64,000 bases of DNA from VBAU01 sp036005185 (GTDB lineage: Bacteria; Bacteroidota; Bacteroidia; Chitinophagales; Chitinophagaceae), in the NCBI GenBank assembly GCA_036005185.1, contig DASYQS010000006.1, positions 113,822 to 177,821 on the forward strand, given 5' to 3'. This document shows positions 1 to 8,741 of this stretch, one piece after another. Numbering within the stretch: the stretch's first letter is position 1; each line of letters starts with the position of its first letter. The notes under the pieces are model-generated. The model ran no database searches and was not told the origin of the DNA. It saw only the letters and a program-made list of their open reading frames with translations. Both the position numbers and the translations under genes were made by a program.

Positions 1-1
1 C

Positions 2-403
2 GCTTTACGAGTAATTCCTGCTGAGCAATTCAATTTAAAACTCTCTCCGGTTAAATGGAGCAAAAAGGAGATACTTGGTCACTTAGTAGATTCAGCGCAA
101 AATAATATCCGTCGTTTTATTATGGCGCAATATGAGGAACGACCAAAGATCATTTACAATCAGGACAAATGGGTGGCTATAACCAATTATCAGCAATATC
201 ATTTACAAGATCTTATTAGCTTATGGTATCTTTTAAACAAACACATTGCTCATATTCTAAAAGGAATTACGCCAGAAATGGCTGTTAAAGAAAGTCAAAC
301 CGAAGATTTGCATAGTCTCAAATGGCTGGCGGAAGATTACATTAAACATTTGCTTCATCATTTACACCAGATCTTGGGTCTTGAACCGGTCGCTTATCCT
401 TGA
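2..403 (+). CDS. DinB-like family protein (5' end missing)
   Basis: The reading frame is open from base 2 to the TGA at 401-403, so the N terminus lies outside the window. The visible part has the helical pattern of DinB_2-type four-helix proteins: a W-S-K-K-E-I-L-G-H-L-V-D-S-A segment near base 60, where family members carry the first metal-binding His, and a closing D-Y-I-K-H-L-L-H-H-L-H segment that supplies the C-terminal histidines. Family members are small metal-binding proteins, often thiol-dependent transferases or of unknown role. An internal ATG at 122 would drop the first helix and its His and is unlikely to be the start. The exact substrate cannot be told. Confidence 0.75.
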   Translation, partial: ALRVIPAEQFNLKLSPVKWSKKEILGHLVDSAQNNIRRFIMAQYEERPKIIYNQDKWVAITNYQQYHLQDLISLWYLLNKHIAHILKGITPEMAVKESQTEDLHSLKWLAEDYIKHLLHHLHQILGLEPVAYP

Positions 404-469
404 TATTCTTCAAGCATGGCAATTATCATGGCATAAATTTTAATAGAATTATATACTTAAACAGCATGT

Positions 470-1198
470 ATGTTTCCGATAGGCGATGATAATTCAGACC
501 GTACAATAACTCCCTACGTTAATTATTTGATCATAGCACTGAACGTAATTGTATTTGTTTTTTTACAAGGCATGAGCGGCAATAGTCCTTTTACGTTTGC
601 TTTTGCCACGGTTCCGCAGGAAATTTTAACAGGCCACGACATAGCTGAGGTTCAAACTATTTCCGATCCTATTACCCATGACAAGATATTAATTCCTTTG
701 CAACCCACACCCATCCCTGTTTATTTTACCTTGATCACCTCCATGTTCATGCACGGAGGGCTAGCTCATATTGCCGGCAACATGCTTTATTTATGGATAT
801 TTGGAGACAATATCGAAAACGCCATAGGGCATAAACGATACTTATTTTTTTACCTGCTTTGTGGAATTATTGCTTCACTCAGCCATGTATTTGCTACAAA
901 GCTTTTGGGTCAAAATCCTTTTATTCCTAGTTTGGGAGCGTCAGGGGCTATTTCAGGTATATTGGGTGCATATATCTTATTATATCCAAGAAGAAGAGTA
1001 ACCATGTTTTTATTCCGCTTTATTACCCATGTTTCTGCTTTTTGGGCCATAGGCATCTGGATAGTTTTTCAATTGATAAACGGAATGGGAATGCTTGGCG
1101 GTTCCGAAGCAGGTGGTGTAGCTTATGCTGCACATATTGGCGGTTTTATTGCAGGTTTGATACTTATAAAGTTTTTTGTTCCTCGTGTATCGCAATAG
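470..1198 (+). CDS. rhomboid family intramembrane serine protease
   Basis: Cleaves transmembrane substrates within the inner membrane. The 242-residue protein has about six membrane helices. The family signature is complete: H-G-G-L-A-H-I-A-G-N-M at 95-105 with the conserved His/Asn, the catalytic serine in G-A-S-G-A at Ser158, and the partner histidine in A-A-H-I-G-G at His222. A loop at about 50-85 between helix 1 and the H-G-G motif is longer than in the smallest rhomboids, as is common in Bacteroidota. The ATG at 470 lies 67 bases after the DinB-like gene; an overlapping ATG at 466 is out of frame. Substrate unknown. Confidence 0.92.
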   Translation: MFPIGDDNSDRTITPYVNYLIIALNVIVFVFLQGMSGNSPFTFAFATVPQEILTGHDIAEVQTISDPITHDKILIPLQPTPIPVYFTLITSMFMHGGLAHIAGNMLYLWIFGDNIENAIGHKRYLFFYLLCGIIASLSHVFATKLLGQNPFIPSLGASGAISGILGAYILLYPRRRVTMFLFRFITHVSAFWAIGIWIVFQLINGMGMLGGSEAGGVAYAAHIGGFIAGLILIKFFVPRVSQ

Positions 1199-1203
1199 AA
1201 AAT

Positions 1204-1404
1204 TTATTCGGCAGGCCTATCACTTTCTTGCGAAGGATCGGCGTCCACTTTTTTTCCTTTCAAATCTCTAGGATTTACTTTTTCACCTTTACCAACTTCT
1301 TCGCCAGGTACTTTATCTACTCCTTGCTTGTTATGATTCGTCTGTAAATCCTTTTCAGGAGAACTCCTCCTTTTATCGTTTCCTGCAGTTTGATTTTTTT
1401 TCAT
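1204..1404 (-). CDS. small hydrophilic, probably disordered protein
   Basis: A 66-residue protein made almost entirely of Lys, Asp, Glu, Pro, Gly, Asn and Gln, with no membrane segment or globular core. The C-terminal stretch has a repeated acidic/basic pattern (G-E-E-V-G-K-G-E-K-V-N-P-R-D-L-K-G-K-K-V). Such small charged proteins occur in Bacteroidota and some are stress-induced, but I recognise no named family. It converges on the rhomboid gene with a 5-base gap. The reading on the opposite strand over this region is an out-of-frame extension of the rhomboid locus and less protein-like. Function unknown. Confidence 0.55.
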   Translation of the reverse strand: MKKNQTAGNDKRRSSPEKDLQTNHNKQGVDKVPGEEVGKGEKVNPRDLKGKKVDADPSQESDRPAE

Positions 1405-1426
1405 ATTGATTCCATTTAAAACTATT

Positions 1427-1726
1427 TTATATCTGCGGCTTTGGAATTTGCTTTCTTGTATCAGCGTCGTGCATAATTATATAAATAAAATTTGCGATCA
1501 TGGGTACGCAAATGATAGCTACAATCCAAAAGATTCTTCTGCCCTCGCTTAAAGAAGAGGTTTTTAAAACTTGTATAAATGTCAATAAGTAAAACAGAAA
1601 GCCAAGTATTATACCTGTAACTACAAAAATTATATGAAGCAGGCTCCCTCTATCGGGTATGAGAATACCAATAAAAAACAATACGAAAGAAAGGATCAAG
1701 AGAAGTAATAAAGAAAAATTCTTCAT
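1427..1726 (-). CDS. small membrane protein, PLDc_N-like
   Basis: About 99 residues with three predicted membrane helices (roughly 4-24, 31-54 and 65-87) and a short charged tail. The segment E-G-R-R-I-F-W-I-V-A-I-I-C-V-P followed by N-F-I-Y-I-I-M-H resembles the phospholipase-D N-terminal (PLDc_N) two-helix domain, in which a Trp precedes a helix ending in a cytoplasmic basic tail. The start at 1726 is preferred over one five codons upstream because the hydrophobic helix follows it directly. It probably shares a transcript with the small protein downstream at 1204-1404. Role unknown. Confidence 0.6.
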   Translation of the reverse strand: MKNFSLLLLLILSFVLFFIGILIPDRGSLLHIIFVVTGIILGFLFYLLTFIQVLKTSSLSEGRRIFWIVAIICVPMIANFIYIIMHDADTRKQIPKPQI

Positions 1727-1883
1727 ATAACATCCTTTCAATGTTTGCCACTATAATTATGCCTTTTTATATGAAGAATTGAGAAAATAGGTTATTCCAC
1801 TTCTTTTAGATTCCTACCCCCCAATTTATTTATGTTTAATGTTATGGCATGTTCATTGCCCCGACTATATAAACCCAATTACT

Positions 1884-2033
1884 ATGATACGCAAATTAAA
1901 ATCGGGTAAATACCGCTTGTATTCAAGAAAGAAAAATCCAAAAACAAATAAAAGGCGAAATCTTGGAACATTTGACTCATTAGAGGCGGCACAAAAGCAT
2001 GAACGGGATGTTCAGTATTTCAAGCGCCATTAA
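1884..2033 (+). CDS. conserved small basic protein
   Basis: A 49-residue, strongly basic protein beginning M-I-R-K-L-K-S-G-K-Y-R-L-Y-S-R-K-K and ending in H-E-R-D-V-Q-Y-F-K-R-H. I recall proteins of this pattern and length in many bacteria, but without an assigned function; the composition and the T-N-K-R-R-N-L-G-T-F-D segment suggest a nucleic-acid-binding fold such as a truncated AP2/integrase-type domain, which is inference. An in-frame ATG 45 bases upstream would add an unrelated Cys/His-containing leader, so 1884 is chosen. Its stop overlaps by 4 bases the 3' end of the convergent CBS gene. Confidence 0.65.
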   Translation: MIRKLKSGKYRLYSRKKNPKTNKRRNLGTFDSLEAAQKHERDVQYFKRH

Positions 2034-2485
2034 TAAATACGCCCGCTTTCATCGTTATCAAGCAATGTTTTTGCTGCTGTGTGATCAAATACTTGTTCTT
2101 TATTTGCAATTACCTGCCTCAGCAAATCATGAATAGTGATCACGCCGGCAAATTGATTAGCATCATAAGCCAGCAAATAACGGGTTTTATGTGAATTCAT
2201 GAGGTTCATGCAATATTCAACTGAATCGGTTGACTCTACTATTGGCAAATCCGTTGTCATAGCATCTTTTACCATTGTTGTATTGCTTGCTCTTCCTTTC
2301 AAAATCACATTCCGAGTATAGTCTCTTTCGGAAAATATACCCTTATATTCATGACCATCCATAACAATGAGATAGCTCAGGTTAACTGAGTTTAAAAGAT
2401 TAATGGCATCGATAATAAGTGCAGTTGGCTCAATATAATTATAAGTTTTCGGCTTGCTATCGAGAATATCTTTTACAGTGCGCAT
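2030..2485 (-). CDS. CBS-domain-pair protein
   Basis: A 151-residue stand-alone CBS pair (Bateman module): first CBS at about 8-65, ending in Y-K-G-I-F-S-E-R-D-Y-T-R, second at about 72-130, ending in F-A-G-V-I-T-I-H-D-L-L-R. The G-I-F-S-E-R-D and G-V-I-T-I-H-D motifs are where adenosyl ligands bind in characterised Bateman modules. Nothing is fused to it, so it probably senses AMP, ATP or a related nucleotide and acts on a partner protein. Neighbours give no clue to the partner. It is preceded by a long stretch without genes. Confidence 0.88.
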   Translation of the reverse strand: MRTVKDILDSKPKTYNYIEPTALIIDAINLLNSVNLSYLIVMDGHEYKGIFSERDYTRNVILKGRASNTTMVKDAMTTDLPIVESTDSVEYCMNLMNSHKTRYLLAYDANQFAGVITIHDLLRQVIANKEQVFDHTAAKTLLDNDESGRIY

Positions 2486-3027
2486 AACAAAGAGTTTAGA
2501 CTAAGTTCGTATTTATTTGTTAATGAAAATACTGATGTTTGTCATTAATTCATAGGAAAAACTGATGCCACTATTTTGGAATAGCGAAATACCCTTTGCA
2601 ATCTGCTGTGCTGGAAAAATTCGTTTAAATTCTTGGGGTTTTTACTTTATTCATAAGTAAAGTAGGCAAATTTGTGTTGAGGCTGATCAAGTGGCTCATA
2701 GTAATGATCTTTTCACTAAGTACATTTCTTTATAGCGTATTAAAATTATCCGGTAAACAAATAAATTAATGACGATTATCATTGCAATTAGAAAGATTTT
2801 GTCTGAAATTTATGTCACGAACTAATAAAATCCAATCTTAAGAATTCCATGTCCAATGTCCAAAATGTGAAAGGCCCTTTATCCAATCCTTTGTGAAATC
2901 AAAAAGCAGCGTCCAGTACTTATCGAAAACGATTAATCCTCAACGCCTGCAAGAAATTTCCCCCGATCATTTCGGGGGATTTTTATTTTCGCTTCAGCAT
3001 TAATTAATCCGTCACCCATTTTTAGAG
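2486..3027. other. 542-bp gap with no clear gene
   Basis: AT-rich spacer between the CBS gene and the glycosyltransferase. It holds a short inverted repeat near 2645 (TACTTTA / TAAAGTA) and the terminator hairpin at 2958-2979. A plus-strand frame is open from 2842 to a TAA after 2998 and contains one C-P-K-C motif, but has no ATG and no family resemblance, so I do not call a gene. The 5' parts probably hold the CBS promoter. No tRNA or known RNA motif recognised. Confidence 0.5.
2958..2990. terminator. intrinsic terminator hairpin
   Basis: An 8-bp perfect GC-rich stem, TCCCCCGA and TCGGGGGA, around a 5-base loop, followed on the plus strand by ATTTTTATTTT. It lies about 48 bases after the stop of the minus-strand glycosyltransferase, so it may terminate that operon, but the better U-run is on the plus strand. 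It may work in both directions. Confidence 0.7.
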
Positions 3028-4212
3028 TTAGTCACGATGTATAAAAGACGAATATTCATCAAAAAACATTTTACCAATTTTCTGAAAATTATATTGCTGT
3101 GCCGACTTGGCGATGAGTTCTTTACTGAATTGATTTCTTCTTTTAAAAAAATCTTCCAAGGCTTCAGCAAGTGCTTCTGCGCTGCCATGTTTCACAAGCA
3201 GACCATTTTCATTATTTCTCACTAGTTCATGCATTACCGGAGTTTCTGTCACAATAACAGGAACTCCACAAGCATTGGCTTCAATAATTACACATCCAAA
3301 GGTCTCATATCGGGAATACAAAATAAGTGCATCGGCCCTCCTTACGTATTTTGCCAGAACAGGCTGCGGCACTTCCTGATGAAATTTTACAGACTCTCGT
3401 ATTCCTTCTTTATCTATCAGTGATTTTATATAGTTGTCAGCATGTCCAAAAATATCAAGCGAGAATACAATACCTTTTACTTTCAATATTCCCATTGCCT
3501 TAAATAATTTTTCAGGATCCTTTTGATAATTGAGATTTGAAATATGAACAAGCTGATAAGCTTCGTTCATACTTTTTTCAACAGGATAAAAAATATTAGT
3601 ATCAACTACGTTTGGTATTATTTTATAACGAATAGACGGCCATCTTTTTCTAATCGCTTTTCCTAGGTGATCAGAAACAGAAAAAAACTTTGCCGCTTTT
3701 TGGAGTGTTTTTGAAATAAGATACTTGGTAATAAAATTAAAATCACTAAAATTGGGCTTGGCTTCATCAAGATAGATTGTCCAATGCTCGCTAAGAAAAT
3801 AGGGGATTTGGTATTTTTTCTCGATCCATTTTGCAATTATCCCCCCTTTAAAAGCTATATGCACATGTACTAATTGTGGCTTTCCTTGTTTTTCAAAAAA
3901 ATCTGAAATAAATTTTTTGTATAACCTTCTATATTTCCATACCGAAAAAAATTTATCGGCTATCCCCAATGAAGAAATGCGACTTGAGTAATAAATTATC
4001 GTTTCTCTAAGATTACCAGTCTGCTTCTCTTCAACATATATTGCATTTGTTACAAGTTGCTCTTTATCCCTGACAAAATATAAAACGCGTATAGGAATAA
4101 ATATCGATGCGGCTTGAGCATGCCGCTGTATAAAATCTCCATCAAAAGGCGATAATTTATTCGGATACCAGGAAGGAAGCCATAAAATATATGCGTAGTT
4201 ATCAGAATTCAT
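3028..4212 (-). CDS. glycosyltransferase family 4 (GT-B fold)
   Basis: Transfers a sugar from a nucleotide-sugar donor during surface polysaccharide synthesis. The 394-residue protein has an N-terminal acceptor domain (W-L-P-S-W-Y-P-N near 11-18, typical of GT4 start regions) and a C-terminal donor domain. The retaining-GT E-x7-E motif is visible as Glu303 and Glu311 in E-T-F-G-C-V-I-I-E, followed by A-C-G-V-P-V-I. It starts on the last base of the flippase stop codon (TAATG overlap), indicating translational coupling. Sugar specificity cannot be told. Confidence 0.9.
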   Translation of the reverse strand: MNSDNYAYILWLPSWYPNKLSPFDGDFIQRHAQAASIFIPIRVLYFVRDKEQLVTNAIYVEEKQTGNLRETIIYYSSRISSLGIADKFFSVWKYRRLYKKFISDFFEKQGKPQLVHVHIAFKGGIIAKWIEKKYQIPYFLSEHWTIYLDEAKPNFSDFNFITKYLISKTLQKAAKFFSVSDHLGKAIRKRWPSIRYKIIPNVVDTNIFYPVEKSMNEAYQLVHISNLNYQKDPEKLFKAMGILKVKGIVFSLDIFGHADNYIKSLIDKEGIRESVKFHQEVPQPVLAKYVRRADALILYSRYETFGCVIIEANACGVPVIVTETPVMHELVRNNENGLLVKHGSAEALAEALEDFFKRRNQFSKELIAKSAQQYNFQKIGKMFFDEYSSFIHRD

Positions 4213-5498
4213 TAAGAAATAAACGTCTTAAAAACAAGAATGTCTTTCTTTCTCCATAAAAATAAATCTTTCATTTTGACAGAAGTATATTTTTTGAACT
4301 GCATAATAAAATACAATGTCGTAATCGAGTATGCTATTGTATTGGCAAGACCAGCCCCCTTTAGTGAATAGATAGGAATTAAAATCAAATCAGCAACAAG
4401 AATGATGATAAAACAAATAAATGAGCCGATAAGATTAACCTTCAGAAGTCTTTTTGCGGAAAACCAGGCTGCCAACAGCGTGGTTGTCGCAAAAAAGAAA
4501 TACCCTGGCAACATAAAGAGCAAAGCAGGCAGCCCTTTTGAATATTCTGGTGGAAAAAACCAATGATAAAAGAAGGAAGCAATAACAATAACACCAACAC
4601 CGATAAAAAACGTTACAAAATTCAAAGCTCTGTCAAGCATTAGGAAACTTTTGTCATCAAGGGGATTTATGTTATTCCGGACAGCAGGAGTAAGTAGCGT
4701 AGCTATTATACCAGGCAGCACCCATGTAAGTTGAGCAAACCGATTTGCTTGGGCATAAATTCCTAGTTCTGTATGAGTATAAAAATGATCAATAATCCAA
4801 AAATCAAGACGGTAGGCAAAGAACTGGATAATATTGGTAATAAAAACAATTGCCGAAAAAGTAAGCAATGATTTTAATTCCTTATTTGCCGGCATCGCAA
4901 AGTTTCCTCCATCAATCGTGGTATGAAAACCAATGGCCTCACTAAGGCCTAGCGCAAAAATCATTAAACAAAAAAAAATTAATGGATTTATAGCTGTAAT
5001 GACTTTTGCGTACATAAGTATGAAAATAGCAAGAAAACATCCTGTAGCAATCGAAAGAATTTTATTGGCAAGAGCAGCTTTATTGCATCCATAAAAAAGG
5101 GAGGTATATTTTTCTATAATAATTAAGCCGGTAAAATATAGCAGGTCACTAAGAAAGTAAAAAGTATTAGCGGGTTGGCGCGTTAATAATGTTTTTCCAG
5201 ATATTTTTACTACTACCAATTCGATAAAAATAAATAACAGCAGTTGAAATAGGCCTGAACCCGCTGCAAAAGAAAATATTCTTTCCTGCTGTATTTCATT
5301 TCCAGCTCTGTGCCAAACCAGGGCAGCACCCGTTCCAAAATCGGTAATGATAATAAATGTGGCAGCATTCACAATCATTAGTGAGATAATACCGAATAGC
5401 TCCGCCCCTGTAATCGCCGCCAACAACAAGCCGGTAACAAAAAAAAGCAACTGATAAGATAACCGATAAATAACTGCCCTGATGAGTGATGTGAGCAA
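4212..5498 (-). CDS. polysaccharide flippase-like membrane protein
   Basis: A 428-residue, roughly 12-helix membrane protein resembling Wzx/MATE-type oligosaccharide flippases: small residues and Pro in the helices, few charges, and a cytoplasmic basic tail. It starts M-L-T-S-L-I-R-A-V-I-Y-R-L-S-Y-Q-L, the amphipathic entry usual for Wzx proteins. It would move lipid-linked glycans across the inner membrane. It is the first gene of a two-gene unit with the GT4 glycosyltransferase, and diverges from the FkbM methyltransferase gene with a 64-bp shared upstream region. No polymerase or priming transferase is present here, so the rest of the glycan pathway must be elsewhere. Confidence 0.8.
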   Translation of the reverse strand: MLTSLIRAVIYRLSYQLLFFVTGLLLAAITGAELFGIISLMIVNAATFIIITDFGTGAALVWHRAGNEIQQERIFSFAAGSGLFQLLLFIFIELVVVKISGKTLLTRQPANTFYFLSDLLYFTGLIIIEKYTSLFYGCNKAALANKILSIATGCFLAIFILMYAKVITAINPLIFFCLMIFALGLSEAIGFHTTIDGGNFAMPANKELKSLLTFSAIVFITNIIQFFAYRLDFWIIDHFYTHTELGIYAQANRFAQLTWVLPGIIATLLTPAVRNNINPLDDKSFLMLDRALNFVTFFIGVGVIVIASFFYHWFFPPEYSKGLPALLFMLPGYFFFATTTLLAAWFSAKRLLKVNLIGSFICFIIILVADLILIPIYSLKGAGLANTIAYSITTLYFIMQFKKYTSVKMKDLFLWRKKDILVFKTFIS

Positions 5499-5562
5499 CT
5501 GTAAGTTTTGTGCAAATAAAATATAAATTTGAATGATTCTAAAATGACTATTTAATACAGCT

Positions 5563-6420
5563 GTGTATAAACTGATAAATTTTTATACCCAACGATTTTC
5601 CTTCCCTCACAAGGGATGGAAATATTTCCACCGCTTGCTAAAATGGTGGGGTATACATACAAAGGAATACCGAAAAAAACTATCCAATGGCATATTTATG
5701 CTCCTAACGCCTTCGGAACATATACAACAACAATTATTCTGGTATGGATACTATGAAAAGCCTGTAGCTCTTTTGCTTCAAAATCTTATAAACCCCAATA
5801 GTATTATTCTTGATATTGGAGCAAACATTGGCTATTTTACTTTGATCGCAGCTCAAAGAGCAAAAATTGGAAGAGTGTATGCGTTTGAGCCTGTAAAAGA
5901 ATTATTTCAAAAACTACAAAGAAACATTGTGGAAAATAATTTTCAAAATACAGAATTGATCAACTCCGCTGTTGGCGAATCACAAAAAGACTCAATTATA
6001 TATATTTCCAGCACTGATAATGCCGGGATGTCATCATTAAAACCACCTGAAAATTTTTCGGGTATAACACAAGCCATTAAAATAATAAATATAGACCAGT
6101 GGATAGTACAATCAGGAATTAAGCAGGTAGATATAATTAAATTGGATGTTGAAGGAGGTGAACTCTTTGCCTTGCATGGAATGACAGAAATATTAATGAA
6201 CTTTAAACCGGTTTTAATTGTTGAAATAAATCCTGACACACTTGCCTATTTCAACCTATTACCAATGGATGTAATGCACTATTTAAATAATCTGGATTAC
6301 CTGCCTTTTACTATAACTAAAAACGGTTTTTTACAAAAAACGCCTGAAATTGCTTCGCAGGAAAATATTGCTTTCGTTCATCGTGAAAAACTAAAAAAAT
6401 TTAATTCATATTTTGTATAA
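5563..6420 (+). CDS. FkbM family SAM-dependent methyltransferase
   Basis: A 285-residue class I methyltransferase. The SAM-binding motif I is I-L-D-I-G-A-N-I-G-Y-F at about 82-92, followed by the acidic motif V-Y-A-F-E-P and the FkbM hallmark I-K-L-D-V-E-G-G-E near 191-199. Members methylate hydroxyls on sugars, often in surface polysaccharides, which suits the neighbouring flippase and glycosyltransferase. The start is GTG at 5563: there is an in-frame stop at 5545 and no ATG between it and the conserved region. The Kir channel gene follows after 5 bases, so the two are probably cotranscribed. Confidence 0.87.
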   Translation: MYKLINFYTQRFSFPHKGWKYFHRLLKWWGIHTKEYRKKLSNGIFMLLTPSEHIQQQLFWYGYYEKPVALLLQNLINPNSIILDIGANIGYFTLIAAQRAKIGRVYAFEPVKELFQKLQRNIVENNFQNTELINSAVGESQKDSIIYISSTDNAGMSSLKPPENFSGITQAIKIINIDQWIVQSGIKQVDIIKLDVEGGELFALHGMTEILMNFKPVLIVEINPDTLAYFNLLPMDVMHYLNNLDYLPFTITKNGFLQKTPEIASQENIAFVHREKLKKFNSYFV

Positions 6421-6425
6421 TATAT

Positions 6426-7415
6426 ATGGCGGTTTTAAAAAAACACACAAATCCCCAGTCTGATATGACCACTGGTTTTGGCACCAGTAGTGAATATAAT
6501 GCTGGGCGATTTTATAATCGCAGTGGCAGAGTTAATATTTTAAAAAAAGGAGTAAATATCTTTAACCGGTATAGTTGGTACCATACTATGCTGGCTATGC
6601 CAAGAATAAAATTCCTGATCCTTATTTTTTCCATTTACATTCTGATAAACCTTGTTTTTGCATGTATTTATTATCTCATCGGCATTGAACACCTCGCAGG
6701 GGTTAATTCCGGGTCAGCTATGAAAAATTTCTCTGAAGTTTTCTTTTTTAGCACACAAACTTTTACCACCGTTGGCTACGGCCGCATCAGCCCTACCGGC
6801 TTTTTAGCTAGCTCCATAGCCACTCTTGAAGCTTTTTTGGGTTTATTAAGTTTTGCAATTGCTACTGGCTTATTTTACGGACGTTTTTCACGTCCTCAGG
6901 CGTTTTTAAAATTCAGTCATCATGCCTTAATATCTCCTTTCAAAGAAAGTATTGCAATGATGTTCAGGATGTCTCCATTTAAAAACAATACCTTATCTGA
7001 AGCAGAAGTAAAACTGACTGCGGCCATGCAAATTGAAGAAAATGGAAAAAGAATGAATAAATTTTATCCCCTTGAGGTTGAAATCGCAAAAGTAAATGCG
7101 CTTACTTTAAATTGGACAGTTGTGCACCCTATCAATGAAAGAAGCCCTTTGTATAATTTAAATACAGATGACATGAAGAATATTGGTTTGGAGATTTTAG
7201 TATTTGTAAAAGCATTTGATGAAGCGTTTTCGAACACTGTGATGGCGAGAACATCATACATCGCCCATGAAATTATATGGGGAGCTAAATTTAAGGTCAT
7301 GTATTATCCTAATGAAGATAAAACAAAGACTATTCTTGATTTGAACATGCTTAATGATTATGACAAGGTTGATCTATTGCAGCCCGTAAATCCTACACAG
7401 CCTGTATCTGGATAA
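6426..7415 (+). CDS. inward-rectifier-type (KirBac) potassium channel
   Basis: A 329-residue two-helix K+ channel. The outer helix is at about 62-84, the selectivity filter T-T-V-G-Y-G at 114-119 and the inner helix at about 127-151. After this comes the long cytoplasmic beta-sandwich typical of Kir channels, including H-P-I-N-E-R-S-P-L-Y (common in KirBac) and the S-Y-I-A-H-E-I-I-W-G-A-K-F segment near 275-290. It forms a tetrameric inner-membrane pore. The N-terminal R-F-Y-N-R-S-G-R-V-N segment is the slide-helix region conserved in prokaryotic Kir. Its 3' end overlaps the convergent gene by 23 bases. Confidence 0.93.
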   Translation: MAVLKKHTNPQSDMTTGFGTSSEYNAGRFYNRSGRVNILKKGVNIFNRYSWYHTMLAMPRIKFLILIFSIYILINLVFACIYYLIGIEHLAGVNSGSAMKNFSEVFFFSTQTFTTVGYGRISPTGFLASSIATLEAFLGLLSFAIATGLFYGRFSRPQAFLKFSHHALISPFKESIAMMFRMSPFKNNTLSEAEVKLTAAMQIEENGKRMNKFYPLEVEIAKVNALTLNWTVVHPINERSPLYNLNTDDMKNIGLEILVFVKAFDEAFSNTVMARTSYIAHEIIWGAKFKVMYYPNEDKTKTILDLNMLNDYDKVDLLQPVNPTQPVSG

Positions 7416-7872
7416 ATTCCTTTCTGTTTACATAATACAAGAAAAGAAAATAAAGAATAGGAAACAGGCTCAGTAGTTTTAAAATAAAAACTCCCGTGAC
7501 AAAGCCCATAAGATAAAAAAGAACCAGTACTCCGCAACCGGCCAATAGCTGTGTATCATCAATAGCACAAACAATTTTAAAATAATAAACATGCAGATGA
7601 TGATATACTAGCTCAAGTGGTTTGGTAAAATGATAACCATCCGTAACTACAATTTTGGGATTGTTCTTTTCAACTGAAATTATTACACGTTGGCCTTGTT
7701 TTACAGGATAAATTTGATTTCCATTTACAATTACTCTAATGTTTAAAAAGCTAAGCAAAATTTGTTTTTTCCGTGTAACGACAATATGATAGGGAGTAGA
7801 GATAGCTTTAAGTTTATGGCTTGAAGTTCTCAAATCACGAATACATTGAATTTCAGAAATTGAAAACCTCAA
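7393..7872 (-). CDS. hypothetical protein with two C-terminal membrane helices
   Basis: A 159-residue protein with a beta-rich N-terminal part (about 25-85, including V-K-Q-G-Q-R-V-I-I-S-V) and two adjacent helices at about 108-145, ending in a cytosolic tail. No named family is recognised. It sits 8 bases downstream of tpiA on the same strand and is probably transcribed with it. Its end overlaps the end of the K+ channel gene, a tail-to-tail arrangement. The N-terminal start is the first ATG after tpiA. Confidence 0.65.
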   Translation of the reverse strand: MRFSISEIQCIRDLRTSSHKLKAISTPYHIVVTRKKQILLSFLNIRVIVNGNQIYPVKQGQRVIISVEKNNPKIVVTDGYHFTKPLELVYHHLHVYYFKIVCAIDDTQLLAGCGVLVLFYLMGFVTGVFILKLLSLFPILYFLFLYYVNRKEFIQIQAV

Positions 7873-7880
7873 GTGCAGTA

Positions 7881-8642
7881 CTATTTCAAGGCCTTTATGA
7901 TCTGTATAAAATCATCGGCGACCAGTGAGGCTCCGCCAACCAATCCTCCATCTACATCTGGACAACTAAACAATTCTTTTGCATTATTTGCTTTTACACT
8001 CCCTCCATATAGAATTGGAATCTCATTGGCGACGTCTTGACCATACTTGTTTGTAAGAATAGAACGAATATATGCATGCATTTCTTGTGCCTGCCCTGTA
8101 GTAGCTGTTTTTCCTGTTCCAATGGCCCAGATGGGCTCATAAGCAATAATTACATTCATTATTTCGTCCCCTGAAAGATGAAAAAGTGATTCCCTTAATT
8201 GTATCTCTACAAATTGTTCTTGTGTCCCGATTTCACGTATAGGCAAGGGCTCACCGCAGCAAAAAATTGGAGTAACAAAATGTTCAAGACAGAGATTTAA
8301 TTTATCAGTCAAAATCGCATTTGTTTCGTTAAAATATTCTCTTCTTTCGCTATGACCAACTATGCAATAAGGAATGGCTAACGAGTGCAGCATCTCCACA
8401 GAAACTTCTCCTGTAAAAGCTCCGTTTCTTTTGTGATAGCAATTTTGAGCAGCTGCATAATAGTTTCTTTCCTCTTCTACCTCACTTCTGGTCATTAACA
8501 AATAAGGAAAAGGAACTGCAAATATTACTTTCTGATGTAGTTTCAGTTTTATACCATCTTCTAAAATATCATCCAGTAATTTTTCCCCCTGCTGATAAGT
8601 TAAATTCATTTTCCAGTTGGCTGCGGCAATTTGCTTTCTCAT
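7881..8642 (-). CDS. tpiA: triose-phosphate isomerase
   Basis: Interconverts dihydroxyacetone phosphate and glyceraldehyde 3-phosphate in glycolysis and gluconeogenesis. The 253-residue length is normal for the family. All catalytic parts are seen: N-W-K-M-N with Lys11, H-S-E-R-R with His97, the A-Y-E-P-I-W-A-I-G-T-G-K loop with Glu169, and the phosphate-binding Y-G-G-S-V near 212-216. It precedes the two-helix hypothetical gene by 8 bases. Confidence 0.98.
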   Translation of the reverse strand: MRKQIAAANWKMNLTYQQGEKLLDDILEDGIKLKLHQKVIFAVPFPYLLMTRSEVEEERNYYAAAQNCYHKRNGAFTGEVSVEMLHSLAIPYCIVGHSERREYFNETNAILTDKLNLCLEHFVTPIFCCGEPLPIREIGTQEQFVEIQLRESLFHLSGDEIMNVIIAYEPIWAIGTGKTATTGQAQEMHAYIRSILTNKYGQDVANEIPILYGGSVKANNAKELFSCPDVDGGLVGGASLVADDFIQIIKALK

Positions 8643-8741
8643 AAGTACTTTTTAAATGTCATATAAGCCATATCAGTGAAAAGAGACCACACAAAATGAA
8701 GGCAAAATGATTTGACTTATATAACTTATTTGACTGGTTTA

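Noticed and set aside
1042..1347. 101-codon plus-strand frame across the rhomboid 3' end
   Set aside because: Overlaps the rhomboid gene out of frame for half its length, and the rest is opposite a more protein-like small gene.
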